Shown here piece after piece: positions 43,379 through 52,167 of a DNA stretch of 64,000 nucleotides (positions within the stretch are counted from its first letter, which is position 1; the number at the start of each line of letters is the position of its first letter). This stretch comes from Bacteroidales bacterium (GTDB lineage Bacteria > Bacteroidota > Bacteroidia > Bacteroidales > UBA932). The notes beneath the pieces are model-generated. The model saw only the letters and a list, made by a program, of their open reading frames with translations, ran no database searches and was not told the origin of the DNA. The DNA is taken from the NCBI GenBank assembly GCA_017412645.1, contig JAFPWX010000019.1, positions 1-64,000 of the forward strand, read 5' to 3'. A program made the position numbers and the translations under genes.

Positions 43379-45943
43379 CTACCTCACGATATACTCCATC
43401 TTGCTGCCGAAGTCCAGGTCGTGGATGATGGAATTCACATCCCCGAGGGTCACCGCGGAAATAGCCTGCTTATAGTCGCTCACCACATCCTTGCACTCCG
43501 AATTGCGCGTCATTACCGAGCGGATCAGATACTCCGGATCGGAGATCCAGGTTTCCATCTCGTTCGTTAGCGCAACCTTCAAAACGGCCAGACGTGCCGG
43601 CGTAACGGCGCCGCGCGAGGCCTTGCTGATGCCCCGTCGCAACGCCCTCAAAACCTCGAAACTCTCGGCTGGCAGCACTCCCGCGGGCAGTCCGTCTTCC
43701 GCGCAGGGCTTGCAGGTGATATACATGGTAAGCTGCTCGGAGGGGAACACCTGAGCGTCCACCGTCATCTCCGCATACATTCCCACCGGTGCCAGAGCTT
43801 CCGTAACGGAATTCTGAATGGCCAGGGTGGCAATCAGGAAAGCGCAGTAAGAGCGTATCGTAAAGCTCTGCCTGGTGGCCATTCCCACGTTCACGCACAC
43901 TTCGCCGCTGCCCACGCTGCTGTGCGAAGCTTCCACTGTATAGGTACTCCATCCGGGTCTCAGTTCATACTCCACCTTGGGCCGCACGCTGAAAGACGGA
44001 CTCACGGTAAACGAGCCGAGATACTCGCAGAGCAGCTTCTGCAGGCGCGCTTCAGGAATGTCTCCCATAATCACCAGCAGGCCGTCATTGAACTTCGAGA
44101 ACTGCGCGTTAAGGTAAGAATCTACCCTAAGTGGGAGATCGTCTCCCAGCAGGCCCACGTTCTTCGTCGAAGGATAGTAGTATCCCGGACTCATGGTGCT
44201 GTCAATAGCTGCGATGATACCGCTCCGGCTCATGCGGAACCTTTCCTGACGCAGCCGTTCGCACTTCTTGTAATATTGGAAAGCCAGGGTGTCGGGCCGA
44301 CGGTCGCGGGAATATGACAGCAGTGCCCGCAGCAGCAGTTCCATCTTTTCGGAAGGGGCCTGACCCGTTACCCGCAGATCCGTCATCGAAGAGCGGCAGG
44401 ACATGTCGATCCCGTTGGCTGCCAGCATGTCGGAGAAGTCGGCCGAGCTCATTCCGGAAATGCGGCACAGGCCGGCCACGTCTCCCACGAAAGCGTTCTC
44501 TCCAGGCCCCAGCGACGGCACATAGGTGTATCCGCCCTTCAGCAGCAGACCGTAATCGATAATGCCTTTGCGCGCGGTCTTTTTATATACCACCCGGGTG
44601 CCGTTCGAGAAGGTCCAGATGCTGCCTCCTGTCACCGGGTCCTTAGTGGTGGAGCTGAGTTTCACCTTCGCCTTGCCGGGTCGCAGCAGGCTCAAGGTAT
44701 CGGCATAACTGCTCCGGTAGATGCCGGCTTCGGCCGGAGACTGCACCGCCGCAGCCCAGGCGTCGAGGAAGCTCTGCACGAACGCCGCTCCATCCAGCTC
44801 GCCCTGAGGGGTATCGCAACGGAGTTCCAGCGCCCTGCGGGGATCCAGCAGAGCCGAGCTGAAGCCGTTGAACAGCTTCAGATCCCTTTCTGCGGACATT
44901 TGCCTGCGGGAGAAGAAATTGCGGACGGTTTCCGGAGAGACGATGCGGGTGCCGTAAAGGAAGGCGGAGACGCACTGGTCGGCAACGGAAGAGTTGTCCT
45001 GGGGGAGCGAGAGCTCGCGGCTTGCGGACGTAAGCATCTCCATTCGGGCGTCGGTGAGTTCGGGAATCGTGGCTCCGCCGGCGTCGAGACTTGCGAACGC
45101 TTCGGCAATGGCGGCGGTAGCTTCCGAAAGGTTCGCCATGCCGAAGTTCACTGTGAACTCGTAGCGTTCGTCTCCGGAAGACGCGGCACTGTCAAGATAG
45201 CGGAAACTGAAGTCCGCCAGCGGGATGTCTTTCTCCGCAAAGCTGTGCCGTATGCGTTTTTCCACCACTTTCGAGAGCTGTGCGGCATACATGTAGGACA
45301 CGAGAGGCTGTGCCGAATGCAGACGGTCATCCGGGGTTCGGGGGGAGCTCCACGAAAGGGAGATGCCGGCTGTAATGGAGCTGTTGTTCTCGGTGTGGAT
45401 GAAGACCGGACCGCTTGTAGGATTCCAGCTGTAGGCCTTCCTGGAAAAACTCGAGCGTCTGGGAGTTATGGTGAGCGAGAAAAGGTTAAGCTTCGATTCG
45501 ATGAGGGCCTGGTCGAAGTCGCCGGCGATCACTATCGCCTGGTCGCCGTGGAACGAGCGCACCAGGTCGAAGATCAGCAGTATGGTGCTGTCGGTAACGC
45601 TCTTGTCGAAGGTTGGAACCTCCCGGAAATTGTAAACCGTGTTGCCGTCGGGATAGGACACGTAACCTTCTGGGCCGTAGCCTATGCCTTTCGAGGCCAG
45701 ATACTCGTAGGGGGCCTTTTTTGTGAAGTGCTCGAGCTTCAGGAGATTGCCCCTGGCGGCATCGGCCGAGGCGATTCCTTTCTGCACCAGAACAAAGTTG
45801 GCATAACCTTTGGAGGTAGTACCCGGGGCGAGGTAATAGCGCACGTTGCTTGGAAGCGTCCCGATGGAAACGGAAGCAGAAGCTCCGAACACCGAAACCG
45901 CGAACAGAACGAGCGCTGATATATATAACTTGACCCGACGCAT
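43379..45943 (-). CDS. M16 (insulinase/pitrilysin)-like protein, probably inactive
   Basis: 854 residues with a signal peptide (MRRVKLYISALVLFAVSVFGASA). Overall layout follows secreted M16 proteins of Bacteroidales: repeated alpha/beta domains, VPSNVRYYL start, DQAIVIAGDFD, and a second half beginning VKLSSTTKDPVTGGSIWTFSNGTRVVYKKT. The zinc-binding HxxEH motif expected near residue 60-75 is absent; the site reads LKLEHFTKKAPYEYLASKGIG, so catalysis by the usual mechanism is unlikely. May be a non-catalytic chaperone-like or binding partner. Divergent promoter shared with the TPR gene. Confidence 0.83.
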   Translation of the reverse strand: MRRVKLYISALVLFAVSVFGASASVSIGTLPSNVRYYLAPGTTSKGYANFVLVQKGIASADAARGNLLKLEHFTKKAPYEYLASKGIGYGPEGYVSYPDGNTVYNFREVPTFDKSVTDSTILLIFDLVRSFHGDQAIVIAGDFDQALIESKLNLFSLTITPRRSSFSRKAYSWNPTSGPVFIHTENNSSITAGISLSWSSPRTPDDRLHSAQPLVSYMYAAQLSKVVEKRIRHSFAEKDIPLADFSFRYLDSAASSGDERYEFTVNFGMANLSEATAAIAEAFASLDAGGATIPELTDARMEMLTSASRELSLPQDNSSVADQCVSAFLYGTRIVSPETVRNFFSRRQMSAERDLKLFNGFSSALLDPRRALELRCDTPQGELDGAAFVQSFLDAWAAAVQSPAEAGIYRSSYADTLSLLRPGKAKVKLSSTTKDPVTGGSIWTFSNGTRVVYKKTARKGIIDYGLLLKGGYTYVPSLGPGENAFVGDVAGLCRISGMSSADFSDMLAANGIDMSCRSSMTDLRVTGQAPSEKMELLLRALLSYSRDRRPDTLAFQYYKKCERLRQERFRMSRSGIIAAIDSTMSPGYYYPSTKNVGLLGDDLPLRVDSYLNAQFSKFNDGLLVIMGDIPEARLQKLLCEYLGSFTVSPSFSVRPKVEYELRPGWSTYTVEASHSSVGSGEVCVNVGMATRQSFTIRSYCAFLIATLAIQNSVTEALAPVGMYAEMTVDAQVFPSEQLTMYITCKPCAEDGLPAGVLPAESFEVLRALRRGISKASRGAVTPARLAVLKVALTNEMETWISDPEYLIRSVMTRNSECKDVVSDYKQAISAVTLGDVNSIIHDLDFGSKMEYIVR

Positions 45944-45957
45944 ACTTTAACCTGCCG

Positions 45958-45965
45958 CAAAATTA
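45958..45965 (-). promoter_or_regulatory. -7 element for the M16-like gene
   Basis: TAATTTTG on the minus strand, 14 bases before the ATG at 45943. Confidence 0.55.
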
Positions 45966-45985
45966 CGAAAATTAAACTAATTTAT

Positions 45986-45993
45986 TAATTTTG
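45986..45993 (+). promoter_or_regulatory. -7 element for the TPR gene
   Basis: TAATTTTG, 32 bases before the ATG at 46026; AAAGGAAACCAAAGAGAAAG forms an A-rich leader, usual in this phylum. Confidence 0.6.
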
Positions 45994-46025
45994 CATTTTG
46001 CAAAAGGAAACCAAAGAGAAAGATT

Positions 46026-46958
46026 ATGAAAAAGTTGTTCATTACCATTGCAGTCGTCCTCCTCGGAGCAGCATATGCCTCCGCACAGGATCTTGCTTCA
46101 GTAACTGAAACCTTCAATAATGGGGCCATAGCCCTTCAGGCCGACAACAAGACCGAGGCCCTCCAGTCCTTCCGCGAGGCTCTGGCCGGAGCCGAGCTTC
46201 TCGGAGCCGAAGGAGAAGAAATCGCAACCAAGTGCAAATCATACATCCCCGTGCTGGAGTTCGCCATCGCCAAGGAGATGGTCAACAACCAGGACTACGA
46301 CAATGCCGTCGCCGCCCTCAAGGCCACTATAGATCTTGCCAAGGAGTATGGCGATGAAGGAACCGCCGAATCCGCAGCGGACCTCATCCCGCAGGTACTC
46401 ATGCAGAAGGCCAACGCTTTCCTCTCCGCCAAGGATTACGAAGGCGCAGTGGCAGGCTACAAGGCAGTCCTGGAGGCCGACCCGAATAACGGCGTGGCAG
46501 CACTCCGTCTGGGCTCCGCCCTCAATTCCGCCGGCGACAAGGATGCCGCCATCGAGGCCTTCAAGCTCGCGGCCGCCAATGGTCAGGAGAAGCAGGCTGT
46601 GAAGCAGATTTCCAACATCTATCTCAAGAACGCAGCCGCAGACCTCAAGGCAAAGAATTATGCCGGTGCAGTTTCCGAAGCCCTCAAGGTGAACGAATAC
46701 GGCGAGAACGCCAAGGCCTATCAGATTGCCGCTCAGGCATCCCAGAGTCTCAAGAAGAACGCGGATGCAATCAAATACTTCGAGAAGTATCTCGAGCTTG
46801 CCCCCACTGCCGGCAATGCCACTCAGATCGCTTACACCGTGGCGGCTCTCTATCAGCAGCAGGGCAACAAGGCCAAGGCCATAGAGTTCTACCAGAAGGC
46901 CATCACCGATCCCAAGTTCGGTGCTGAGGCCCAGAAGCAGATCAACGCTCTCAAGTAG
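46026..46958 (+). CDS. Secreted tetratricopeptide-repeat protein
   Basis: 310 residues. Signal peptide MKKLFITIAVVLLGAAYASAQ. About six TPR-like helix pairs, for example AVAGYKAVLEADPNNGVAAL and ADAIKYFEKYLELAPTAGNA, Ala/Lys-rich and regular. Likely a periplasmic protein-interaction scaffold. The stop TAG shares its G with the GTG start of the U32 peptidase gene (TAGTG), so the two are coupled. Confidence 0.85.
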   Translation: MKKLFITIAVVLLGAAYASAQDLASVTETFNNGAIALQADNKTEALQSFREALAGAELLGAEGEEIATKCKSYIPVLEFAIAKEMVNNQDYDNAVAALKATIDLAKEYGDEGTAESAADLIPQVLMQKANAFLSAKDYEGAVAGYKAVLEADPNNGVAALRLGSALNSAGDKDAAIEAFKLAAANGQEKQAVKQISNIYLKNAAADLKAKNYAGAVSEALKVNEYGENAKAYQIAAQASQSLKKNADAIKYFEKYLELAPTAGNATQIAYTVAALYQQQGNKAKAIEFYQKAITDPKFGAEAQKQINALK

Positions 46959-48871
46959 TGTATCTGGAACTCTTATCCCCCGCCAGAAATCTGGAAATCG
47001 GCATCGCGGCCATCGACAGCGGTGCCGATGCCGTTTATATAGGCGGTCCTTTCTTCGGCGCCCGCAAGGATGCCGGCAATTCGGTGGAGGATATAGCCGC
47101 CCTGTGCGACTACGCCCATAAGTTCGGCGCGCGCGTTTTCGTGACCTTCAATATCAGCGTGTCGGAAGACGAGCTTCCGGAAATGCACCGCATGATGCTG
47201 ACCTGCCAGGAGGCCGGGGCCGACGCTTTCATCGTCCGCGACGAGCGCATCTTCGGCTGGAAGGACATCACCGTCCCGCTCCACGCCTCCACCCAGTGCG
47301 CCATTCGAACGGTCGAGGACGCCCTGAAGTATGAGGCTTTGGGCGCCGGCCGGCTGGTGCTCGAAAGGGAGCTTTCACTGGAAGACGTCCGGGCGATAAG
47401 GGCGGCCGTAAAGTGCGAGCTGGAGTTCTTCGTGCACGGCGCTTTGTGCGTCTGTTACAGCGGCGATTGCCGTCTTTCGGAATACCTCGACGGCCGCAGC
47501 GCCGACCGTGGCGAATGCATCCAGGCCTGCAGGTCCAACTACGACCTGGTCGATGCCTCCGGTCGCGTGCTGGTGCACGACAAGGCCCTGCTGTCGCTCA
47601 AGGACTTCAACCTGTTGTCACGCATTCGCGATCTGGTCGATGCCGGCGTGTGTTCGTTCAAGATTGAAGGCCGCCTCAAAAGCGCCGCCTACGTCCGCAA
47701 CGTCACCCGAGCGTATTCGCTCGCGCTCGATGCTGTCTGCGGAGCCTGTGGCCCCGCAGACAGCATCGGTCCCTTCGGTCCCGAGACTCTTTCCCCCCAG
47801 TCTGCTGCGCAGACAGCCCCCGAGGGGGCATGGCCTCCCTCCGGTCGGGCGGCTTCCGGTCGTCGCATCGCTCCTCCCTCTCGCCGCGGCGCTGAAGCGC
47901 TCATGGCTCTCGCTGCCGCTTCCTTCCGGCGGGCGTCGTTCGGGCGGGTGACGGGTGGCTTCACCCCGGACCTTTCCAAGACCTTCAACCGCGGCTATAC
48001 CGAACTCTATCTTGATGGCAGGCGCGAGCGCGACTGGTCTTCCATGGACGCCCCTGCGAACCTCGGCGTCTTCGTGGGAACGGTTCGTCGTCTCCGTCGC
48101 GACCGGACGGGTCTCGAAATCACTCTTCAGCGCCCCCACGGAACTGCGGAACTCCATAACGGCGATGGTTTCGCCTTCATCAAGGGTTCCTCGATAGTGG
48201 GATTCCGGGGCGATGTGTGCGAGGGCTCCACCATCCGCTGCCAGAGTGCCGACGGCCTCCGCGAGGGGATGCGCCTCTATCGCAATATCGACGCCGTCTT
48301 CACCCGCGAACTGGAAAAGAACCTCCCGAAGCGGGAAATCCCCGTCTCGCTGGAGGTGACGGTGAGTGGCGGCGGCGCGGGCAAATGGGAGCTTGTGCTT
48401 CGTGCCTCTTCGCAGGACGGCCGCATCGTGGAAAGCTCCTTCAAGGCCGACGTGGACACCGCGGAGAACCGCGCCCGCGCCGCCGCCATGTTCCACGAAC
48501 AGCTCAGCAAACGCAGCGGCCATTACGTCTTCTCGCTCGACCGTTTCGACGCCCGCGAACTGCCGCTGCTGGCCGCCGGAACGCTCAACTCCATGCGTCG
48601 CCTCGTCGCCGAAGACCTCGACGCCCAGCCTTGCTGCCGAATCCCGATGGCCGCTGGGGTGTCCACCGAAGAGCCCTGTCAAAAAGGACCGAAAACGTCG
48701 GACCCCCTTATGCGCACCCGATACTGCATCCGCTACGAACTCGGCCTCTGTCCGGTTCATCAGGGAGCAAAGGATACCGGCCCCCTGTTCCTGGTGAACA
48801 ATGGTCGCCGTCTGGCTCTCGGCTTCGACTGCGCCCGCTGCGAAATGACCGTTTCCGCTGTAACTAACTAG
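46958..48871 (+). CDS. U32-family peptidase/tRNA or rRNA hydroxylation-type protein with insertions
   Basis: 637 residues, GTG start overlapping the upstream stop. U32 signature: SPARNLEIGIAAIDSGADAVYIGG, HASTQC, ERELSLEDVRAIR, ELEFFVHGALCVCYSGDCRLSEY, ECIQACRSNYDL and FKIEGRLKSAAYVRNV, then ASFGRVTGGFTPDLSKTFNRGY. Members act in prephenate-dependent rRNA or tRNA hydroxylation, or as collagenase-like peptidases. Two insertions: an approximately 45-60 residue low-complexity Pro/Ala/Gly stretch (about 275-330) encoded by repeat R2, and a short QKGPKTSD stretch near residue 575 encoded by half of an R1 element. C-terminal RTRYCIRYELGLC and CARCEMTV are intact. Confidence 0.9.
   Translation: MYLELLSPARNLEIGIAAIDSGADAVYIGGPFFGARKDAGNSVEDIAALCDYAHKFGARVFVTFNISVSEDELPEMHRMMLTCQEAGADAFIVRDERIFGWKDITVPLHASTQCAIRTVEDALKYEALGAGRLVLERELSLEDVRAIRAAVKCELEFFVHGALCVCYSGDCRLSEYLDGRSADRGECIQACRSNYDLVDASGRVLVHDKALLSLKDFNLLSRIRDLVDAGVCSFKIEGRLKSAAYVRNVTRAYSLALDAVCGACGPADSIGPFGPETLSPQSAAQTAPEGAWPPSGRAASGRRIAPPSRRGAEALMALAAASFRRASFGRVTGGFTPDLSKTFNRGYTELYLDGRRERDWSSMDAPANLGVFVGTVRRLRRDRTGLEITLQRPHGTAELHNGDGFAFIKGSSIVGFRGDVCEGSTIRCQSADGLREGMRLYRNIDAVFTRELEKNLPKREIPVSLEVTVSGGGAGKWELVLRASSQDGRIVESSFKADVDTAENRARAAAMFHEQLSKRSGHYVFSLDRFDARELPLLAAGTLNSMRRLVAEDLDAQPCCRIPMAAGVSTEEPCQKGPKTSDPLMRTRYCIRYELGLCPVHQGAKDTGPLFLVNNGRRLALGFDCARCEMTVSAVTN
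47743..47935 (+). repeat. Structured GC-rich repeat R2, copy b (in frame in the U32 gene)
   Basis: Shares 50 identical bases (47846-47895) with 8791-8840 and a similar flank from 47790. Hairpins: GCTGTCTGCGG/CCGCAGACAGC (47733-47765), GTCTGC-TGC-GCAGAC, GCCCCC/GGGGGC. In the second hairpin both strands differ from copy a in a compensating way (T to C on one arm, A to G on the other). The frame stays open throughout, so the element became coding. Confidence 0.85.
48677..48710 (+). repeat. Half R1 element, copy e (in the U32 gene)
   Basis: TGTCAAAAAGGACCG followed by AAAACGTCGGACCCCC; encodes CQKGPKTSDP, identical over QKGPKTSDP to copy c in hemW. Only the left half of the element is present. 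Confidence 0.8.
48830..48853 (+). repeat. Direct repeat DR2, left copy (3' part of the U32 gene)
   Basis: TGCGCCCGCTGCGAAATGAC plus CGTT; matches 50640-50663 at 22 of 24 positions. Encodes CARCEMTV of the U32 C-terminus. Confidence 0.65.
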
Positions 48872-48879
48872 TTTTTTGT

Positions 48880-48887
48880 TATATTCG
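48880..48887 (+). promoter_or_regulatory. -7-like element for the GH43 gene
   Basis: TATATTCG, one base off consensus, five bases before the ATG at 48893. Confidence 0.4.
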
Positions 48888-48892
48888 CCTCC

Positions 48893-50638
48893 ATGAACCT
48901 GCGAATATTACTCAAACTGGGCGTTCTTTTGCTGCTTTCTGTAGCGTGTTCCCGCAATGATGCCGACGGGAGAGCCAAATCCGTCAATATCACATTCAGA
49001 GCCCAGGCTCCTTCGGGGCCAGCGGTTCCATGGCGTGCCGGAGAGAGGATAAGGGTATATCAGATTTGCAAGGGTGAGATAAAGGCAGCCAACGGAACCA
49101 TACGTTCGGTCAACGATGATATAATCGAGTTTTCAACAAGTTTTGAGAAAGCAGACGGCAAAGAATACAGCTACTCATGCCTTTATCCGTCTCCGGTCAG
49201 CCTGAACTCCAACAGTGTTTCCATAAGACAGGATCAACTGGTCTCAGGAGTCGAGGCTTTTCCGATGGACGGATGCGTATTATACTCGGAAGCTACAGTG
49301 CCAATCGCATACGAAAACGGCAAGCAGGAAGATGTTGAATTCTCGCTGAAGCGTTATGGAACGGTCTGCCACTTGAAAATCAACGATGTAGACAAGAATA
49401 AAATCCAGCGAATACAAATCAGCTTCCCGGCCAACGTAGCCGGCACTCTGACTTTCAATCCTATAGCCGGAGACTTTTCCACGAGCAACGAATCAAAGGC
49501 AATCCAGGCATTTGGAAAGGCGGACGATTTTATCTTCTGCATCCTGCCCTCTGAATTTGCTAAAGATTCTGAAGTGAGTCTGGATTTATCCTACTCTTCG
49601 GTCGTCTATCCATGTAAGTGGACCTTCCCATTGGCATATGTTCCCGATTCGGGAGAGACTATTGAAATGAGCATTACTCCAGATCTGAAGGTGCTGTTCA
49701 ATAATCCGGTCAAACGTGAAGACTGGCCCGATCCCACCATTTGGCGCGACGGCACGATGTTTTACACTCTGGCGACCGGCACCAACAGGACTATATGGAG
49801 AAGTGCCGATCTGCTGAACTGGACCAATACTGGGAAACGGGCGCAAACGGTATCAGATACCCAGGAGGCTCAGAAGGTGGGAGGGCAGTTCTGGGCCCCG
49901 GATATGGTGAAGATAGGCAATTACTGGAATCTCTACATCTCCTTGTACAATTCAGCCCAGGATTCGGGTATAGGTCTTTTCAGGTCTACCAATCCAACAG
50001 GCCCATTTGCCTGGTACGGTGTCATCACCCATTCCAAGACCAATGGTGGTATCAAGGATTCCATTGACCCGGAAGTGGTTGTGGATCCCGAGACTGGAAA
50101 AGTGTGGCTGTTTTTTGGAAGCGTGGGCAAGGTACACAGGGTGGAACTCAACAGTGAAGGCACGGCACTCGCTCCAGGTGCCGGATATGTGCATGTGGCC
50201 GGAGTAGATGTGAATGTGAATTCGAATCGCAGTAAGGTATTCGAAGGTACATATCTGTACAAGCGCGGGGACTGGTGGTATCTGTTCGCAAGCGCAGGTC
50301 TGTATAGCAATTACACCTATCGCACCGTAGTAGGAAGGAGTCGTACCCTCACCGGGGAATTCCTGGATAAAGAGGGTCGCAGGATGGCAGAAGGCTATGC
50401 CTCCGACCTCATTGTCAGTTCGAATGGAGATGCTTTTTACGGGCCCGGGCACAATGGGGAAATATTCACCGATTCCACCGGCCAGGACTACATCCTGTAT
50501 CACTGCCACAACAATTCCATAAACGGTAATACCGGTCACCGTTTTATGATGCTTCAGCGGTTGTTCTGGGACGAAAATGGCTGGCCCTATGTTCAGGATG
50601 GGAAACCGGCAGTTATGGATATAGCGCCAAAGTTCTAG
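48893..50638 (+). CDS. Glycoside hydrolase family 43-like lipoprotein with fimbrillin-like N-terminus
   Basis: 581 residues. Signal MNLRILLKLGVLLLLSVAC. Fimbrillin-like module to about residue 265, then a five-bladed propeller of the GH43 type: REDWPDPTIW (catalytic base Asp), IKDSIDPEVVVD (pKa-modulating Asp), KVFEGTYLYKRGDWWYLFAS (acid Glu), VGRSRTLTGEF and GPGHNGEIF. GH43 enzymes cut arabinan, xylan or related side chains; specificity is not set. Lies between two copies of a 24 bp sequence from the end of the U32 gene, and is AT-richer than that gene, suggesting acquisition. Confidence 0.88.
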   Translation: MNLRILLKLGVLLLLSVACSRNDADGRAKSVNITFRAQAPSGPAVPWRAGERIRVYQICKGEIKAANGTIRSVNDDIIEFSTSFEKADGKEYSYSCLYPSPVSLNSNSVSIRQDQLVSGVEAFPMDGCVLYSEATVPIAYENGKQEDVEFSLKRYGTVCHLKINDVDKNKIQRIQISFPANVAGTLTFNPIAGDFSTSNESKAIQAFGKADDFIFCILPSEFAKDSEVSLDLSYSSVVYPCKWTFPLAYVPDSGETIEMSITPDLKVLFNNPVKREDWPDPTIWRDGTMFYTLATGTNRTIWRSADLLNWTNTGKRAQTVSDTQEAQKVGGQFWAPDMVKIGNYWNLYISLYNSAQDSGIGLFRSTNPTGPFAWYGVITHSKTNGGIKDSIDPEVVVDPETGKVWLFFGSVGKVHRVELNSEGTALAPGAGYVHVAGVDVNVNSNRSKVFEGTYLYKRGDWWYLFASAGLYSNYTYRTVVGRSRTLTGEFLDKEGRRMAEGYASDLIVSSNGDAFYGPGHNGEIFTDSTGQDYILYHCHNNSINGNTGHRFMMLQRLFWDENGWPYVQDGKPAVMDIAPKF

Positions 50639-50639
50639 T

Positions 50640-50663
50640 TGCGCCCGCAGCGAAATGACAGTT
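50640..50663 (+). repeat. Direct repeat DR2, right copy (remnant of the U32 3' end)
   Basis: Reads CARSEMTVNI then stop in the matching frame. Begins two bases after the GH43 stop codon. Confidence 0.65.
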
Positions 50664-50681
50664 AATATTTAAAAATAAGCT

Positions 50682-51986
50682 ATGAAACTCACAAGACTAT
50701 TAATCCTGGCATCTCTGGCCCTTTTTGCCTTCGCCTGTAAGCCGGACAATACTCCCGAACCCAACCCTCAGCCTGTAACCGAATGGATGCCGAGGCTGGC
50801 CGGTTTCGAGAATAAGTATTCCTTGGAACAGGTGGTTGTCCTGAGCCGTCACAATATCCGCACTCCCATGGTGGGTAATGGTTCTGTTCTTACACGTGTG
50901 ACGAGCAGTGCATATACCTGGCATCACTGGACGGAGAAAACTAGCTACCTTACCTCCAAGGGCGATCGCCTCGAGGCAAAGATGGGTTCCTTCTTCCGCG
51001 ATTGGATGCTCAAAAAGGACTTCATATCCGTCTATGACCGGAATCCCGAAGCCTTCCGCTTCTATGCAAACGGCAAGCAGCGCTGTCAGGAGACTGCGAA
51101 GAGCTTCGTCGGCGCCATGCTTCCTGGAGCAGACGCGGAGGTGGAGCTGAACGTTGAGTTCGACGCCATGGATCCTGTGTTCAACCCGGTGATCACCAAG
51201 ATTTCCGACGGATTTGTCACAAAGGCCCAATCTGAGATTCAGGCTAAGTTCGGCGCCGATCTCAATGCCGGCATCGCTACTTCGTTAAAGCTGGTGGAAG
51301 ACGTAATCGACATCAAGAATTCCCCCGCATATCCCGATACCACATCCTTCATCCAGTTCCCGTCATCCGTGGGTTTCACCCTCAACAAGGAGCCGGCCAT
51401 GAGCGGCGGTCTCAAGATGGCCTGCTCGGTATCCGATGCCCTGGTGCTTCAGTTCTACGAGGAACCCGACGAGGAGAAGGCAGCCTTCGGCAAAGCCCTC
51501 GGCTTCGATGACTGGGTGAACGTCTCCGCCGTCAAGGAATGGTACCAGAACGTGCTCTTCACGGCCCCGTCCGTAGCGGTGAACGTGGCGCATCCGCTGC
51601 TTATCACCATGCTCGGCGAGATGCAGAACGACAAGCGCGTGTTCAGTTTCCTCTGCGGCCACGACTCCAACCTCGGCAGTGTGCTGGCGGCCCTGGAGGC
51701 TGAACCCGGAGAGCTGCCCGGTGCCATCGAAAAGAGCACCCCCATAGGCAGCAAGGTAATCGTGGAGACCTTCCTCGGCAAGGATGGCGTGGAATATGCC
51801 GACATCTGGATGGTTTACGCCTCGGTGGCGCAGCTCCGGGCCGAAAGCTCCCTCAGCTACAAGAATCCCCCCGTGGCCGAACAGGTTAAGCTCCGCGGCC
51901 TCAAGGCGAACGCCGACGGCCTCTACACGCTCGCCGACGTTGAAGCCCGCTTCACCAAGGCCATCGCCGCCTTCGACAGTCTGTAG
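50682..51986 (+). CDS. Histidine-type acid phosphatase (phytase-like)
   Basis: 434 residues. Lipoprotein-like signal MKLTRLLILASLALFAFAC. Branch 2 histidine phosphatase: catalytic loop VLSRHNIRTPM (the family's RHGxRxP with N in place of G, common in Bacteroidales members) and GHDSNLGSVL (HD motif, here His-Asp). Also FYANGKQRCQETAKSF. Releases phosphate from phosphomonoesters such as phytate or sugar phosphates in the periplasm or at the surface. Followed by a terminator at 52010. Confidence 0.92.
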   Translation: MKLTRLLILASLALFAFACKPDNTPEPNPQPVTEWMPRLAGFENKYSLEQVVVLSRHNIRTPMVGNGSVLTRVTSSAYTWHHWTEKTSYLTSKGDRLEAKMGSFFRDWMLKKDFISVYDRNPEAFRFYANGKQRCQETAKSFVGAMLPGADAEVELNVEFDAMDPVFNPVITKISDGFVTKAQSEIQAKFGADLNAGIATSLKLVEDVIDIKNSPAYPDTTSFIQFPSSVGFTLNKEPAMSGGLKMACSVSDALVLQFYEEPDEEKAAFGKALGFDDWVNVSAVKEWYQNVLFTAPSVAVNVAHPLLITMLGEMQNDKRVFSFLCGHDSNLGSVLAALEAEPGELPGAIEKSTPIGSKVIVETFLGKDGVEYADIWMVYASVAQLRAESSLSYKNPPVAEQVKLRGLKANADGLYTLADVEARFTKAIAAFDSL

Positions 51987-52002
51987 GGAATCAGACGGAA
52001 AA

Positions 52003-52038
52003 GAAAAAAGGCATCGCCGGTACGCGGTGCCTTTTTTT
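52003..52038. terminator. Terminator between the phosphatase gene and tRNA-Leu
   Basis: Eight-pair stem GGCATCGC/GCGGTGCC (one G-T pair) with A-run before and T-run after; bidirectional. The T-run abuts the CCA end of tRNA-Leu. Confidence 0.85.
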
Positions 52039-52124
52039 GGTGCCCGAGGTGGGAATCGAACCCACACGTCTTTAAGGGACACAGGATTTTGAGTCCAGCG
52101 CGTCTACCATTCCGCCACTCGGGC
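52038..52124 (-). tRNA. tRNA-Leu (anticodon CAA)
   Basis: Acceptor GCCCGAG/CTCGGGC, discriminator A, encoded CCA, long variable arm typical of Leu, T loop GGGTTCGATTCCC. Anticodon loop CTCAAAA gives CAA (52089-52091). The anticodon stem has one T-T mismatch. Unlike tRNA-Gly here, CCA is in the gene. Confidence 0.95.
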
Positions 52125-52154
52125 CCTGTGTGGGGCAAAGGTACGAAAATTTTG

Positions 52155-52162
52155 TAACTTTG
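52155..52162 (+). promoter_or_regulatory. -7 element for aroB
   Basis: TAACTTTG, five bases before the aroB ATG; a transcript from here would be leaderless. Confidence 0.65.
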
Positions 52163-52167
52163 CACTT

